In this document: piece after piece, positions 12,282-20,787 of the stretch | Numbering within the stretch: the stretch's first letter is position 1 | How the letters are laid out: every line of letters begins with the position of its first letter | IMG/VR virus record: IMGVR_UViG_3300032092_000250 | Span: 1 to 24,078 of that record | Strand: one strand, 5' to 3' | Source: a virus | Length of the DNA: 24,078 nucleotides | Translations under genes and position numbers: made by a program | Notes under the pieces: model-generated | What the model was told of the DNA's origin: nothing | The model's database searches: none | Seen by the model: the letters and a program-made list of their open reading frames with translations, nothing else

Positions 12282-13079
12282 ATGAATCCAGCAGATAAAG
12301 TCGAAAAATGGGCTATTGACAAACTAATACCCTACGCACGCAACGCACGCACGCACTCTGATGAGCAAGTTGCACAGATTGCGGCAAGTATCAAAGAGTG
12401 GGGTTGGACAACGCCAGTGCTGGTGGATGAGCAAGGTAGCATCATCGCAGGGCATGGGCGCACATTGGCGGCTCAAAAACTTAAAATGACAGAAGTGCCT
12501 GTAATGGTGGCAACAGGTTGGTCAGATGCCAAAAAACGGGCTTACATCATTGCTGACAACAAGTTAGCTCAAAATGCTGGCTGGGATAATGTAATGCTAT
12601 CCCTAGAACTTGAAGAACTTAGTAATTTGGGTTTTGATATTGATTTAACTGGATTTGCACCAGAAGAGATTACAGAATTGTCATTCACGGATGCTGATGA
12701 TGAGCAAATTGACAACAGTAAGTACACCAAAAAAATAGATGCACCAGTTTATACGCCAACTGGAGATTGTCCAGGAGTCAATGAGCTGTACGATAAGGTT
12801 AAATACGAAGAATTGACAGCAAAAATATACCAAAACCCTGACATCAAGCAAGAGATAAAAGACTTTTTGTTAGCGTCAGCCGCAAGACACATACGATTTG
12901 ACTTTGAGCAAATTGCGGAGTTCTATGCCCATGCTGACCCAGATTTACAGGAACTTATGGAAGAAAGTGCCTTGGTCATCATTGACTTTGATAAAGCTAT
13001 TGCCAATGGATATGTAAAGCTATCTCAAAACATCAGTGATGTTTACACCAGTGAAAAGGGTGAAGAACATGATGCCTAA
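12282..13079 (+). CDS. ParB-like domain protein with an unassigned C-terminal domain
   Basis: A 265-residue protein starting at ATG 12282 (GAGGA five bases upstream). Residues 1-100 are a ParB/sulfiredoxin-like domain: LIPYARNARTHSDEQVAQIA, then IKEWGWTTPVLVD, then the phosphate-binding box IAGHGRTLAA (55-64) and IADNKLAQNAGWD. In many phages this domain and the linker seen here (LGFDIDLTGFAPEEI) lead into an adenine methyltransferase. Here they lead into a different domain (about 145-265: KYTKKIDAPVYTP, then RHIRFDFEQIAEFYAHAD, then ESALVIIDFDKAIANGYV). I recall similar domains next to TAGT glycosyltransferases. Its role may be sequence recognition or partner loading. Confidence 0.75.
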   Translation: MNPADKVEKWAIDKLIPYARNARTHSDEQVAQIAASIKEWGWTTPVLVDEQGSIIAGHGRTLAAQKLKMTEVPVMVATGWSDAKKRAYIIADNKLAQNAGWDNVMLSLELEELSNLGFDIDLTGFAPEEITELSFTDADDEQIDNSKYTKKIDAPVYTPTGDCPGVNELYDKVKYEELTAKIYQNPDIKQEIKDFLLASAARHIRFDFEQIAEFYAHADPDLQELMEESALVIIDFDKAIANGYVKLSQNISDVYTSEKGEEHDA

Positions 13080-13974
13080 GACCTTTGCCGTGTTTATTCT
13101 GACGCATGGTCGGGCAAATTCTGTTTATACCTACCAAACTCTACGCAAACAAGGTTACACAGGCAAAATTTACCTGATATGTGATAACGAGGATAAGCAA
13201 CTCGATCAATACAAAGAGGTGTACGGCAAAGAGTCAGTCATCATCTTTGATAAACAAGAAGCGATTGATTTTACTGATAGCGGAGATAACTTCAAAAAAC
13301 GCAATAGTGTGGTTTACGCAAGAAATATCAGCTTCAATATTGCAAAAAGCCTTGGTTTGACACACTTTTGGCAACTGGATGACGATTACACAAGGTTTGA
13401 TTACTCGACCAATGAAGAAATGCAGTACATCACATCTGAGAATAAGATTGGCAAACTGGATGATGTTTTGGTTGCATTAATTGAGTTTTTAGACACAACA
13501 CCGTTTCACTCAGTGGCATTTGCACAGGGGGGCGACTTCATTGGTGGCGAGGGTTGCGTATTACTGAGCAAGATGCGAAAAGATGAAATTTACCGAAAAG
13601 TAATGAATTCGTTTATGTTTCGTGTTGATCGCCCCGTTAAGTTTATGGGTCGAATTAACGAGGATGTGAATATGTATGCTGAATGGGGCAGACGTGGCAT
13701 ATTGTTTATGACCACACCGCAGTTACGCTTACAGCAAATCGTGACCCAGCAGAACGCAGGCGGTTTGACTGAAATCTACCTAGACCTTGGCACTTACACC
13801 AAATCGTTCTACTCAGTCATGTATGCACCATCGTGTGTGAAAATCTCAGAAGTGGGCACAAATGACAAACGAATACATCATCAGTTATCATGGAAGCATA
13901 CTGTGCCAAAAATACTAGATGAACAGCATCGCAAACCAAGATTATTATCACGTATCACTAGCACAGTTAAATAA
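13069..13974 (+). CDS. TAGT/GREB1-like glycosyltransferase
   Basis: A 301-residue protein starting at ATG 13069, with AAGGGTGAAG just before; a second ATG follows at once, and the first 11 residues of the longer frame are unsupported. The fold reads as a GT-A glycosyltransferase: AVFILTHGRANSVYT (7-21), KIYLICDNED (33-42), the region RNSVVYARNISFNIAKSLG (78-96), and the DXD-like motif WQLDDDY (101-107). Further on come GGEGCVLLS and RINEDVNMY, the second acidic motif. This matches the TET-associated glycosyltransferase (TAGT) group related to GREB1, proposed to glycosylate modified bases in DNA. It overlaps the ParB-like gene by 11 bases. Confidence 0.7.
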   Translation: MMPKTFAVFILTHGRANSVYTYQTLRKQGYTGKIYLICDNEDKQLDQYKEVYGKESVIIFDKQEAIDFTDSGDNFKKRNSVVYARNISFNIAKSLGLTHFWQLDDDYTRFDYSTNEEMQYITSENKIGKLDDVLVALIEFLDTTPFHSVAFAQGGDFIGGEGCVLLSKMRKDEIYRKVMNSFMFRVDRPVKFMGRINEDVNMYAEWGRRGILFMTTPQLRLQQIVTQQNAGGLTEIYLDLGTYTKSFYSVMYAPSCVKISEVGTNDKRIHHQLSWKHTVPKILDEQHRKPRLLSRITSTVK

Positions 13975-14007
13975 ACGCAGCAAACCAACCTTTCGCGGAG
14001 GTTAACT

Positions 14008-14442
14008 ATGAAAAAAACTACTGAAAAATCCACCCAACTGCTTAAAAAAGAGGCAGATAAGCCAAAACAAAATGGCGGTGCACGTGCAGGGTCAGGCCGA
14101 AAGCCATTTTTACCTACTGATGCAGAACGTAAACAGGTCGAGGCAATGTCGGGTTATGGTGTGCCTTTTGAACAAATAGCCGCTTTGGTGCGTGATGGCA
14201 TTGACATAGATACGCTGAGAAAGTACTTTAGCCCTGAACTTGTCAACGGCAAGGCAAAAGCTAATGCACAGGTTGGCAAGGGTATTTTCCAAAAAGCAAT
14301 GGCTGGTGATACGACAGCTCAAATTTGGTGGAGTAAAACGCAAATGCGATGGGCAGAAACCCAAAAGCATGAGTTAACTGGTGCAAATGGTGTGCCGCTA
14401 GAATTTACCAAGATTGAGCGTGTTGTTGTAAAGCATGGATAA
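14008..14442 (+). CDS. Terminase small subunit
   Basis: A 144-residue protein. A basic N-terminus with the GGARAGSGRKP motif (23-33) is followed by a helix-turn-helix-like region (ERKQVEAMSGYGVPFEQIAA, then LRKYFSPEL) and helices likely used for oligomerisation (AQVGKGIFQKAMAGDTTA). This layout is typical of phage small terminase subunits. It selects the packaging site and hands DNA to the large subunit, whose start overlaps its stop by eight bases. The ribosome site GGAGG (13997-14001) is the strongest seen in the window and can pair with AACCT (13987-13991) in a small hairpin. Confidence 0.8.
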   Translation: MKKTTEKSTQLLKKEADKPKQNGGARAGSGRKPFLPTDAERKQVEAMSGYGVPFEQIAALVRDGIDIDTLRKYFSPELVNGKAKANAQVGKGIFQKAMAGDTTAQIWWSKTQMRWAETQKHELTGANGVPLEFTKIERVVVKHG

Positions 14443-15661
14443 AACCCTAAAAATCCAGACTCCAGAGTGGGCTTTGCCTTTACTGGAAGCAAGGCGTTAC
14501 AAGGGGGCATGGGGTGGTCGAGGTTCTGGCAAGTCGCATATGTTTGCCGAGTTGATGGTTGAGATGCACATACTTGACCAAAAGCGCAGAAGCGTTTGTG
14601 TGCGTGAAATACAAAAATCACTGAATCAATCTGTCAAGCGTCTGCTGGAAACCAAAATTGAGGCCATGAACGCTGGCGCATACTTTGAGATACAAGATGC
14701 TGTAATCAAGTCTAAAAAGGGTGATGGTGCAATTATTTTCCAAGGTATGCAAAACCATACAGCCGATTCAATTAAGTCGCTAGAAGGCTACGATTGCGCT
14801 TGGGTTGAGGAAGCTCAGTCCCTCAGTCAGACCAGCCTTGACCTTTTGAGGCCAACAATCCGCAAACCCGATTCAGAACTATGGTTCACTTGGAATCCAA
14901 GACAACAGTCTGACCCTGTGGATTTTCTACTGCGTGGACCTGAACCGCCAACCGATGCCACAGTTATCAAGGTGAACTTTGGTGATAATCCGTGGTTTCC
15001 ACAAGTCTTAAAAGACGAAATGGAGTACGACAAGCGCAGAGACCCTGACAAGTATCAGCACGTTTGGATGGGTCAGTACCTGAGAAACAGTAATGCAAGG
15101 GTGTTCCGCAACTGGAAAATTGACGATTTTGAAGCACCATCAGATGCAATTCATCGCCTTGGTGCTGATTGGGGCTTCTCGGTTGACCCCACTGTTTTGG
15201 TCAGATGCCACATAATCGGGCGCACGCTTTATATTGATTACGAAGCCTATATGGTTGGATGTGAGATTGTGAATACGCCCGAGCTGTTTATGCAAGTCCC
15301 TGAGGCAGAGAAATGGCCTATCGTGGCAGATTCAGCCCGACCAGAGACCATCAGCCACATGAAACGCAATGGCTTTCCTAAGATAATGAACGCAGTAAAA
15401 GGCCCTAAGTCGGTCGAGGAAGGCATTGAGTTCTTGAAGAACTACGACATCGTGGTTCACCCTCGTTGCGTTCACACTATTGACGAATTAAGCCTTTACA
15501 GTTATAAGTCAGACCCATTAACTGGCAGAATATTGCCTATGCTTGAGGACAAGAAAAACCACGTCATTGATGCCTTGCGATATGCTTGCGAGGGTGTCAG
15601 GCGTGCGGCAGTAACGAAAGTAATGAACTTCACGCCATTGCCTACTATGAATAAATGGTAG
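14435..15661 (+). CDS. Terminase large subunit (PBSX-type)
   Basis: A 408-residue packaging motor. Walker A is GGRGSGKS (27-34), Walker B is YDCAWVEEAQ with Glu125-Glu126, and the coupling motif is FTWNP (151-155). The C-terminal RNase H-like nuclease has acidic residues at Asp245 (GADWG), Asp299 (VADSA) and Asp379 (HVIDALRY). All expected motifs are intact. The sequence resembles the PBSX / Terminase_3 family rather than that of P22 itself, so the packaging module is mosaic with respect to the P22-type head genes. It translocates DNA through the portal using ATP and cuts concatemers. Confidence 0.93.
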   Translation: MDKTLKIQTPEWALPLLEARRYKGAWGGRGSGKSHMFAELMVEMHILDQKRRSVCVREIQKSLNQSVKRLLETKIEAMNAGAYFEIQDAVIKSKKGDGAIIFQGMQNHTADSIKSLEGYDCAWVEEAQSLSQTSLDLLRPTIRKPDSELWFTWNPRQQSDPVDFLLRGPEPPTDATVIKVNFGDNPWFPQVLKDEMEYDKRRDPDKYQHVWMGQYLRNSNARVFRNWKIDDFEAPSDAIHRLGADWGFSVDPTVLVRCHIIGRTLYIDYEAYMVGCEIVNTPELFMQVPEAEKWPIVADSARPETISHMKRNGFPKIMNAVKGPKSVEEGIEFLKNYDIVVHPRCVHTIDELSLYSYKSDPLTGRILPMLEDKKNHVIDALRYACEGVRRAAVTKVMNFTPLPTMNKW

Positions 15662-15685
15662 AAAATCGCACAAACAAGGACAGAC

Positions 15686-17749
15686 ATGGCACGAATTCCA
15701 AACGACCAAAGACTCGCCAATTTACACGCTGAAGCCTTACGCCAGTTTAATGATATTCAGACTGCGCTACGGGATGAACGCCTGCAATGCCTGCAAGACA
15801 GACGCTTTTATTCCCTATGCGGTGCTCAGTGGGAGGGCCCATTGTGGGATCAGTACGAGAATAAGCCTAAGTTTGAGGTCAACAAAATCATGTTGGCTGT
15901 CATTCGCATCGTCAACGAATATCGCAATAACCGCATTACAGTCGATTATGTGAGCAAAGATGGCTCAGAGAACGACAAGCTGGCAGAGGTCTGCGATGGT
16001 CTTTATCGTGCTGATGAACAAGCATCGGTAGCAGATGAGGCATACGACAATGCTTTTGAAGAGGCCGTGGGTGGTGGCATCGGTGCATGGAGACTGAGAA
16101 CAGTTTACGAAGACGAAGAGAATGACGAAGATGACCGACAGCGCATCAGGTTTGAACCAATCTACGATGCCGACAGCTCAGTATTCTTTGACCTGAATGC
16201 CAAGCGACAAGACAAGTCAGATGCTAAATTCTGCTTTGTGGTCACCAGCATGACCCGTGAAAGCTACAAAGAAATTTACAACGATGACCCAACGGATTGG
16301 CCTAAGATCATTCACCAATACGAGTTTGATTGGTCAACCCCTGATGTGGTGTTTGTGGCTGAATACTACAAACTTGAGGAAAAGACAGAGACAATCCGCA
16401 TTTTCCAAGCGATTGATGGCACTGAGGAACGTTACACAGCCCAAGACTTTGAAAACGATGAGACATTAGAAGAAACCCTAATGGCAATCGGCACGACAGA
16501 AGTCAGGCAAAAGCGTGTAAAGCGTATGCGTGTTCGCAAATACATCATGTCGGGTGGCAAGGTTTTGGAAGACGCTGGCTATATTGCTGGCAAGTGCATC
16601 CCCATTGTGGTGGTGTACGGCAAACGCTGGTTTGTGGATAACATCGAGCGTTGCATGGGTGCTGTCAGATTGGCAAAAGATGCTCAACGCTTAAAAAATA
16701 TGCAACTGTCAAAACTGGGCGAGATCAGCGCATTGTCCAGCATCGAAAAGCCTATATTGACCCCCGAGCAAGTAGCTGGGCATCAACTGATGTGGGCTGA
16801 AGACAATTTAAGAGATTACCCATATCTTTTGGTGAACCCGATTACAGGGCCAGACGGAAGCCAAAGCATCTCAGGCCCTGTGGCTTATACCAAGTCGGCT
16901 GCAATTCCACCAGCAATGGCGGCACTTTTGCAGATTACAGAGCAGGATATGCAGGACATCTTGGGCAACCCACAAGGTGCAGATAAGATCGTTTCAGGCG
17001 TGTCTGGTAAGGCCGTAGAGATGATTCAAACCCGTGTGGATATGCAGACGTTTATCTACATGAGTAACTTTGCCAAGGGAATGAAGCGTTGCGGTGAAAT
17101 CTGGCTAAGTATGGCAAAAGAGATTTACACCGAAGACAGACGCAAAATGAAAACCATCGCCCGTACGGGTGAAGCTGGCACGATAGAACTTATGCAGCCA
17201 ATGATTGACCAAAAGTCTGGTGCTGTGATGATGGGCAACGACCTATCAGCCGCCACTTTTGATGTGGTTGCAGAAGTTGGCCCATCCAGTAGCAGTAAAC
17301 GTGCCGCCACTGTCAGGGCGTTGACAGGAATGCTTCAGATCACCACCGACCCAGAGACAGCGCAAGTGCTGACTGCAATGGCGATGATGAACATGGAAGG
17401 CGAAGGCGTGGGTGATGCCAATGCCTACTTCCGCAAGAAATTACTTCGCATGGGTGTGGTTCAGCCTACCGATGACGAAGCACAAGAACTTATGGCAGAA
17501 ATGCAGGGCAAACCGCAAGACCCGAACGCCATGTATTTGCAAGCGGCAGCAGAAGAGGCGATGGCAAAAGCAGCCAAAGCCAGGGCTGACACTGTGGAAA
17601 CTGTGGCCTCGGCAGAACTCAAACGTGCTCAAACATTGGAGACATTGGGCAAAGTTGAGGAAAGTTCACAGAACATGGCAATGACCAACGCACAGGCTGT
17701 ACAAGAAATTTTACGTGGTCAGATAGTCCAACCTGTTGCGAATCAGTAA
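15686..17749 (+). CDS. Portal protein, P22 type
   Basis: A 687-residue protein, near the 725 of P22 gp1. The N-terminus (RRFYSLCGAQWEGPLWDQYE, then FEVNKIMLAVIRIVNEYRNN) is the classic P22-like portal beginning. It is followed by EEAVGGGIGAWRLRT, then EPIYDADSSVFFDL, and the central crown/stem region. The last 120 residues form a long helix rich in Ala and Glu (QAAAEEAMAKAAKARADTVE), resembling the barrel extension of P22. It forms the dodecameric ring through which DNA passes and nucleates procapsid assembly with the scaffold. An unbroken frame and good length suggest function. Confidence 0.93.
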   Translation: MARIPNDQRLANLHAEALRQFNDIQTALRDERLQCLQDRRFYSLCGAQWEGPLWDQYENKPKFEVNKIMLAVIRIVNEYRNNRITVDYVSKDGSENDKLAEVCDGLYRADEQASVADEAYDNAFEEAVGGGIGAWRLRTVYEDEENDEDDRQRIRFEPIYDADSSVFFDLNAKRQDKSDAKFCFVVTSMTRESYKEIYNDDPTDWPKIIHQYEFDWSTPDVVFVAEYYKLEEKTETIRIFQAIDGTEERYTAQDFENDETLEETLMAIGTTEVRQKRVKRMRVRKYIMSGGKVLEDAGYIAGKCIPIVVVYGKRWFVDNIERCMGAVRLAKDAQRLKNMQLSKLGEISALSSIEKPILTPEQVAGHQLMWAEDNLRDYPYLLVNPITGPDGSQSISGPVAYTKSAAIPPAMAALLQITEQDMQDILGNPQGADKIVSGVSGKAVEMIQTRVDMQTFIYMSNFAKGMKRCGEIWLSMAKEIYTEDRRKMKTIARTGEAGTIELMQPMIDQKSGAVMMGNDLSAATFDVVAEVGPSSSSKRAATVRALTGMLQITTDPETAQVLTAMAMMNMEGEGVGDANAYFRKKLLRMGVVQPTDDEAQELMAEMQGKPQDPNAMYLQAAAEEAMAKAAKARADTVETVASAELKRAQTLETLGKVEESSQNMAMTNAQAVQEILRGQIVQPVANQ

Positions 17750-17778
17750 AAAACAAGCGAGAATGTATTAACGGATGC

Positions 17779-17799
17779 CACCCACCGTTTCAATGGGTG
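17779..17799 (+). other. Hairpin before the scaffold gene
   Basis: Stem CACCCA / TGGGTG with a nine-base loop, in the 69-base gap between portal and scaffold genes. There is no T-run. It may set the portal-to-scaffold expression ratio by RNA processing or by hindering readthrough. GGGG at 17808-17811 serves as the ribosome site of the next gene. Confidence 0.4.
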
Positions 17800-17818
17800 A
17801 GTTTAATGGGGTCAAAAG

Positions 17819-18652
17819 ATGAATGAAAAGGCAGTAATTGAGGACGAAGAAACCTTTGTTGAGGAAGAAGTCGAGGAAATCACGGAAATCGTTGAAGACC
17901 TAGAAGAACCCGATACCGAGGAAGTAGTTGTCAGCATTGGTGAGGATGCGCCACCTCCTGAAGAACAAGCTCCTGCGCCTGAATGGGTGAGAGAGTTGCG
18001 GAAAACAAACAGAGAATTACAACGACAGAATCGTGAACTGCAAAGCAAGCTACAAGTCCTGCCAACTGAGAACAAGCCAGTTGCCATTGGAGCAAAGCCA
18101 AAGCTAGAAGACCACGACTATGACGCTGATAAATACGAAGAAGCATTGACCTCTTGGTTTGAGCGCAAGCGTCAAGTTGATGAGGCAAACGCCAAGCAAG
18201 AAGCTGAAGTTATGAATCAGCAAAAAGCATGGCAAGCCAAGTTGGATGGCTACGGCAAAGCGAAAGCTGAGTTGAGAGTCAGGGATTACGAAGATGCCGA
18301 GGCTATTGCTCAGGAAGTCTTCTCAATCACCCAGCAGGGCGTGATTCTTCAAGGGGCTGAAAACCCCGCACTGGTTGTTTACGCACTCGGAAAGAACCCG
18401 AAAAAGGCCAAAGAGTTAGCAGAAGTCACAGACCCCGTAAAGTTTGCCTTTGCGGTTGCAAAACTGGAGAAAGAATTGAAAGTTACAAATCGCAAAGCAG
18501 CACCCGCACCAGAGCGTATCATCTCGGGAACTGGAAGATCATCTGGTGCTGTAGACTCAACACTTGAACGGCTGAGAGAAGAAGCGGCACGTACTGGAAA
18601 CATGACGAAAGTCATTCAGTACAAATCGCAAAAACGATCAGCATCCAAATAA
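17819..18652 (+). CDS. Scaffolding protein
   Basis: A 277-residue protein, similar in length to P22 gp8 (303). The N-terminal 60 residues are extremely acidic (EDEETFVEEEVEEITEIVED). A coiled-coil stretch follows (about 60-85, RELRKTNRELQRQNRELQSK), then a helical middle, and a basic C-terminal tail (VIQYKSQKRSASK) suited to binding the coat protein. Position between portal and coat genes is that of the scaffold in P22-like phages. It would direct procapsid assembly and then leave the head. The identification is by layout and composition more than by sequence. Confidence 0.8.
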   Translation: MNEKAVIEDEETFVEEEVEEITEIVEDLEEPDTEEVVVSIGEDAPPPEEQAPAPEWVRELRKTNRELQRQNRELQSKLQVLPTENKPVAIGAKPKLEDHDYDADKYEEALTSWFERKRQVDEANAKQEAEVMNQQKAWQAKLDGYGKAKAELRVRDYEDAEAIAQEVFSITQQGVILQGAENPALVVYALGKNPKKAKELAEVTDPVKFAFAVAKLEKELKVTNRKAAPAPERIISGTGRSSGAVDSTLERLREEAARTGNMTKVIQYKSQKRSASK

Positions 18653-18669
18653 TTTATTAGGAGCTTATT

Positions 18670-19956
18670 ATGAGCAATTCATTCAGTAAGGAAGAGCGTG
18701 TAGCGTTTGAGGATATCCTCGAAGGCTTTAATGACGCTTTAGTTTTGTCCCGCAACGTGTCCATCTACAACACAGATGGCTCGATGATGGAACGCACCAA
18801 CAACGTTATCTATCGTCCACAGCCTTACATCGCACAGTCGTATGATGGCATGGACCAGACTAACAACTTCACCGCATACACACAGCTTTCAGTCCCAGCG
18901 ACACTTGGCTTTCAAAAGTCTGTGCCGTTCATTCTGGATGCTTTGGAGTTGCGTGATGCGTTGCAAGAAGGTCGCTTGGGCGAAGCCGCAAAGCAAAAAC
19001 TTGCATCCGACATCAACATTGCAATCATGAACGTGGCTGCGGCTCAAGGTTCTTTGGTTGTAACCGTTAGCACTGCGGCTGGTGATTATGATGATGTGGC
19101 CTTGTGCGACAGCATTATGAACGAGCAGGGTGTCCAAGCCTTTGATCGTTACTTGGCTTTGTCTAGCCGTGACTACAACGGCATCGCTGGCAACATTGCT
19201 GGTGGTACTGGTGGCGCATCTGTGTCACGTAGTTTTGCTGGCACTAAGTCCAACACCGCTTTCGAGCGTTCTTTCGTTGGTATGGTTGCAGGCTTTGAGA
19301 CTTACAAATTGGATTACGCCAACCGCCTTGCAGCGGCCACTGGTGCTGACCCAACAATGAGCACTTTGGCTGCCGCTAACAACTACTATGTTCCTGTGGC
19401 AACATCCACAGCATCAACTGGTGAAACGCAAAACGTGGACAATCGTTTCCAAACGATTACCGTGTCAAGCACCACTAATTTGCCTGCTGGTTCAGCCATT
19501 GAGATCAGCGGAGTTGAGGCTGTCCATCACATCACAAAACAAGGTACTGGTTTCTCCAAGACTTTCCGTGTAGTGAGCGTGACCAACTCAACAACTTGCG
19601 TAATCACACCTCCTATCATTTCCGCACAAGGTGGAACTGATGCCGAGTTGCAGTACCAAAACTGTATCGTGACACCTAACGCATCAGCAACCATCAACCG
19701 TTTGAACACAGTGACTGCTCCAGTTAACTGCTTCTGGCAAAAAGATGCGTTGGAGATTCTGCCTGGTCGTTACGCTGTTCCCTCTGATGCTGGCGTTGCA
19801 GTGATGCGTGCCTCTACAGATCAGGGCATCGAGTTGGTCATGCAAAAGCAATACGATGTGAATACCATGAAAACTAAGTATCGTCTTGATACCTTGTTTG
19901 GCGTGGTAAATAAACAGCCAGAAATGTCTGGTATTTTGCTGTTCAATCAGACTTAA
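18670..19956 (+). CDS. Major capsid protein, P22 coat type
   Basis: A 428-residue protein, against 430 for P22 gp5. The N-terminal arm and helices (ERTNNVIYRPQPYIAQSYDG at 41-60, LELRDALQEGRLGEAAKQKL at 92-111) and NVAAAQGSLVVTV (121-133) follow the P22 coat fold. NVDNRFQTITVSSTT (255-269) matches the motif in P22 coat just after its inserted I-domain region. A strong AGGAG ribosome site precedes the ATG. It builds the icosahedral shell (T=7 expected by analogy). It should be the most abundant late product, and a terminator-like hairpin lies downstream of the next gene. Confidence 0.92.
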   Translation: MSNSFSKEERVAFEDILEGFNDALVLSRNVSIYNTDGSMMERTNNVIYRPQPYIAQSYDGMDQTNNFTAYTQLSVPATLGFQKSVPFILDALELRDALQEGRLGEAAKQKLASDINIAIMNVAAAQGSLVVTVSTAAGDYDDVALCDSIMNEQGVQAFDRYLALSSRDYNGIAGNIAGGTGGASVSRSFAGTKSNTAFERSFVGMVAGFETYKLDYANRLAAATGADPTMSTLAAANNYYVPVATSTASTGETQNVDNRFQTITVSSTTNLPAGSAIEISGVEAVHHITKQGTGFSKTFRVVSVTNSTTCVITPPIISAQGGTDAELQYQNCIVTPNASATINRLNTVTAPVNCFWQKDALEILPGRYAVPSDAGVAVMRASTDQGIELVMQKQYDVNTMKTKYRLDTLFGVVNKQPEMSGILLFNQT

Positions 19957-19965
19957 GGAGTTATC

Positions 19966-20577
19966 ATGAGCTACAACGTAATTTTTACACAAGGTACTGC
20001 AACAGTTACCGTACCCGCAGGCGAGAAAATCGCTGTTCAGGCCTTTTCACCAGCACTGGTGTTTCAAGAAGTTGGTTTCCCCAACTTTCCCGATTCACAG
20101 GATTTGTTGACTACGGTTGAGAATACTACCTATGTTTCAGGCGCATTCACCAATGCCACCAGCGTGACTATTCAAGCTGGTGCATCGGGTGCGCTTTACG
20201 CAGTAGGCGTTGCTCCAACTATCAGCAACAATGGTAACTGGCAATCTCAAGGTGCGCCTGCTGACATAACTGATGGTGGTTCAATGATTGCCACAGCAGC
20301 CAATGTGCTGACTAGTATCATTACCGCAACTCCCACGCAAGCCCGAAACATTCAACTTCCAACAGGTGCAAATTTAGATTTGGCTACCGAGTGGGCTGTT
20401 GATGATTCGTTTGACTTTAGTGTCATTACTTTGGCCGCATTTGCTTTGACTCTTACAGTCAATACAGGCGTAACCATTGTTGGGTCGGCTGCAACTGGTT
20501 CTGGTGCTGGTGCTGCCGCACGTTTCCGCATACGTAAAACTGCTGCAGACACATTTGTTGTTTACCGCATAATGTAA
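19966..20577 (+). CDS. Putative capsid decoration or head-associated protein
   Basis: A 203-residue, beta-rich protein directly behind the coat gene, with AGGAG before its ATG. It has an N-terminal beta-domain (VIFTQGTATVTVPAGEKIAV, then SVTIQAGASGALYAVG). The C-terminal domain (about 110-203: NIQLPTGANLDLATEWAVDD, then SFDFSVITLAAFALTLTVN, then ARFRIRKTAADTFVVYRI) is a form I know from phage virion proteins. Position and composition suggest a head decoration or stabilising protein. No enzymatic motif is present. It could instead be a head fibre. Confidence 0.65.
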   Translation: MSYNVIFTQGTATVTVPAGEKIAVQAFSPALVFQEVGFPNFPDSQDLLTTVENTTYVSGAFTNATSVTIQAGASGALYAVGVAPTISNNGNWQSQGAPADITDGGSMIATAANVLTSIITATPTQARNIQLPTGANLDLATEWAVDDSFDFSVITLAAFALTLTVNTGVTIVGSAATGSGAGAAARFRIRKTAADTFVVYRIM

Positions 20578-20582
20578 AAACC

Positions 20583-20610
20583 ACAGGCCAGCAGAAATGT
20601 TGGCCTGTTT
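20583..20610 (+). terminator. Hairpin with GAAA tetraloop after the head genes
   Basis: An 11-base-pair stem ACAGGCCAGCA / TGTTGGCCTGT with one G-U pair and the stable GNRA loop GAAA (20594-20597). It is followed by TT and then AACATGG, so the T-run is short. It begins six bases after the stop of the decoration-like gene. It probably works as a partial terminator or 3' end stabiliser that keeps coat message abundant. Confidence 0.6.
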
Positions 20611-20625
20611 AACATGGAGTTCAAT

Positions 20626-20787
20626 ATGATGAAAAAAGGTTACTCGGACAAGACCGTTTCCAAGAACATCAAAATGGAAATGAAATCAGGCAAGCCCCAA
20701 AAGCAAGCCGTTGCAATGGCTTTAGGCATGGCAAGCAAGTCGGCAAAAGCCGCTGGCAAGCCAAGCAAAGCACCGATGAAGAAATGA
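20626..20787 (+). CDS. Small lysine-rich protein
   Basis: A 53-residue basic protein from ATG 20626 (GGAG at 20616-20619, six bases upstream) to TGA 20785-20787. The first half (KKGYSDKTVSKNIKMEMKSG, then KPQKQAVAMALGMAS) follows a pattern repeated in small proteins of aquatic phages. The tail is Lys, Ala and Pro rich (KSAKAAGKPSKAPMKK). The start of the next gene overlaps its stop (ATGA). It may bind nucleic acid inside the head; function unknown. Confidence 0.65.
   Translation: MMKKGYSDKTVSKNIKMEMKSGKPQKQAVAMALGMASKSAKAAGKPSKAPMKK

Noticed and set aside
12088-12285. 65-residue plus frame overlapping the HNH-like gene and the terminator
   Set aside because: Lys- and Cys-rich shadow that runs through the terminator hairpin.
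12333-12357. ACGC-type short tandem repeat (cgcacgcaacgcacgcacgc region)
   Set aside because: It lies within codons for the conserved ParB motif ARNARTH, so coding explains it.
17812-18087. Minus-strand frame opposite the scaffold N-terminus
   Set aside because: Serine runs are the mirror of acidic Glu codons on the other strand; no ribosome site.
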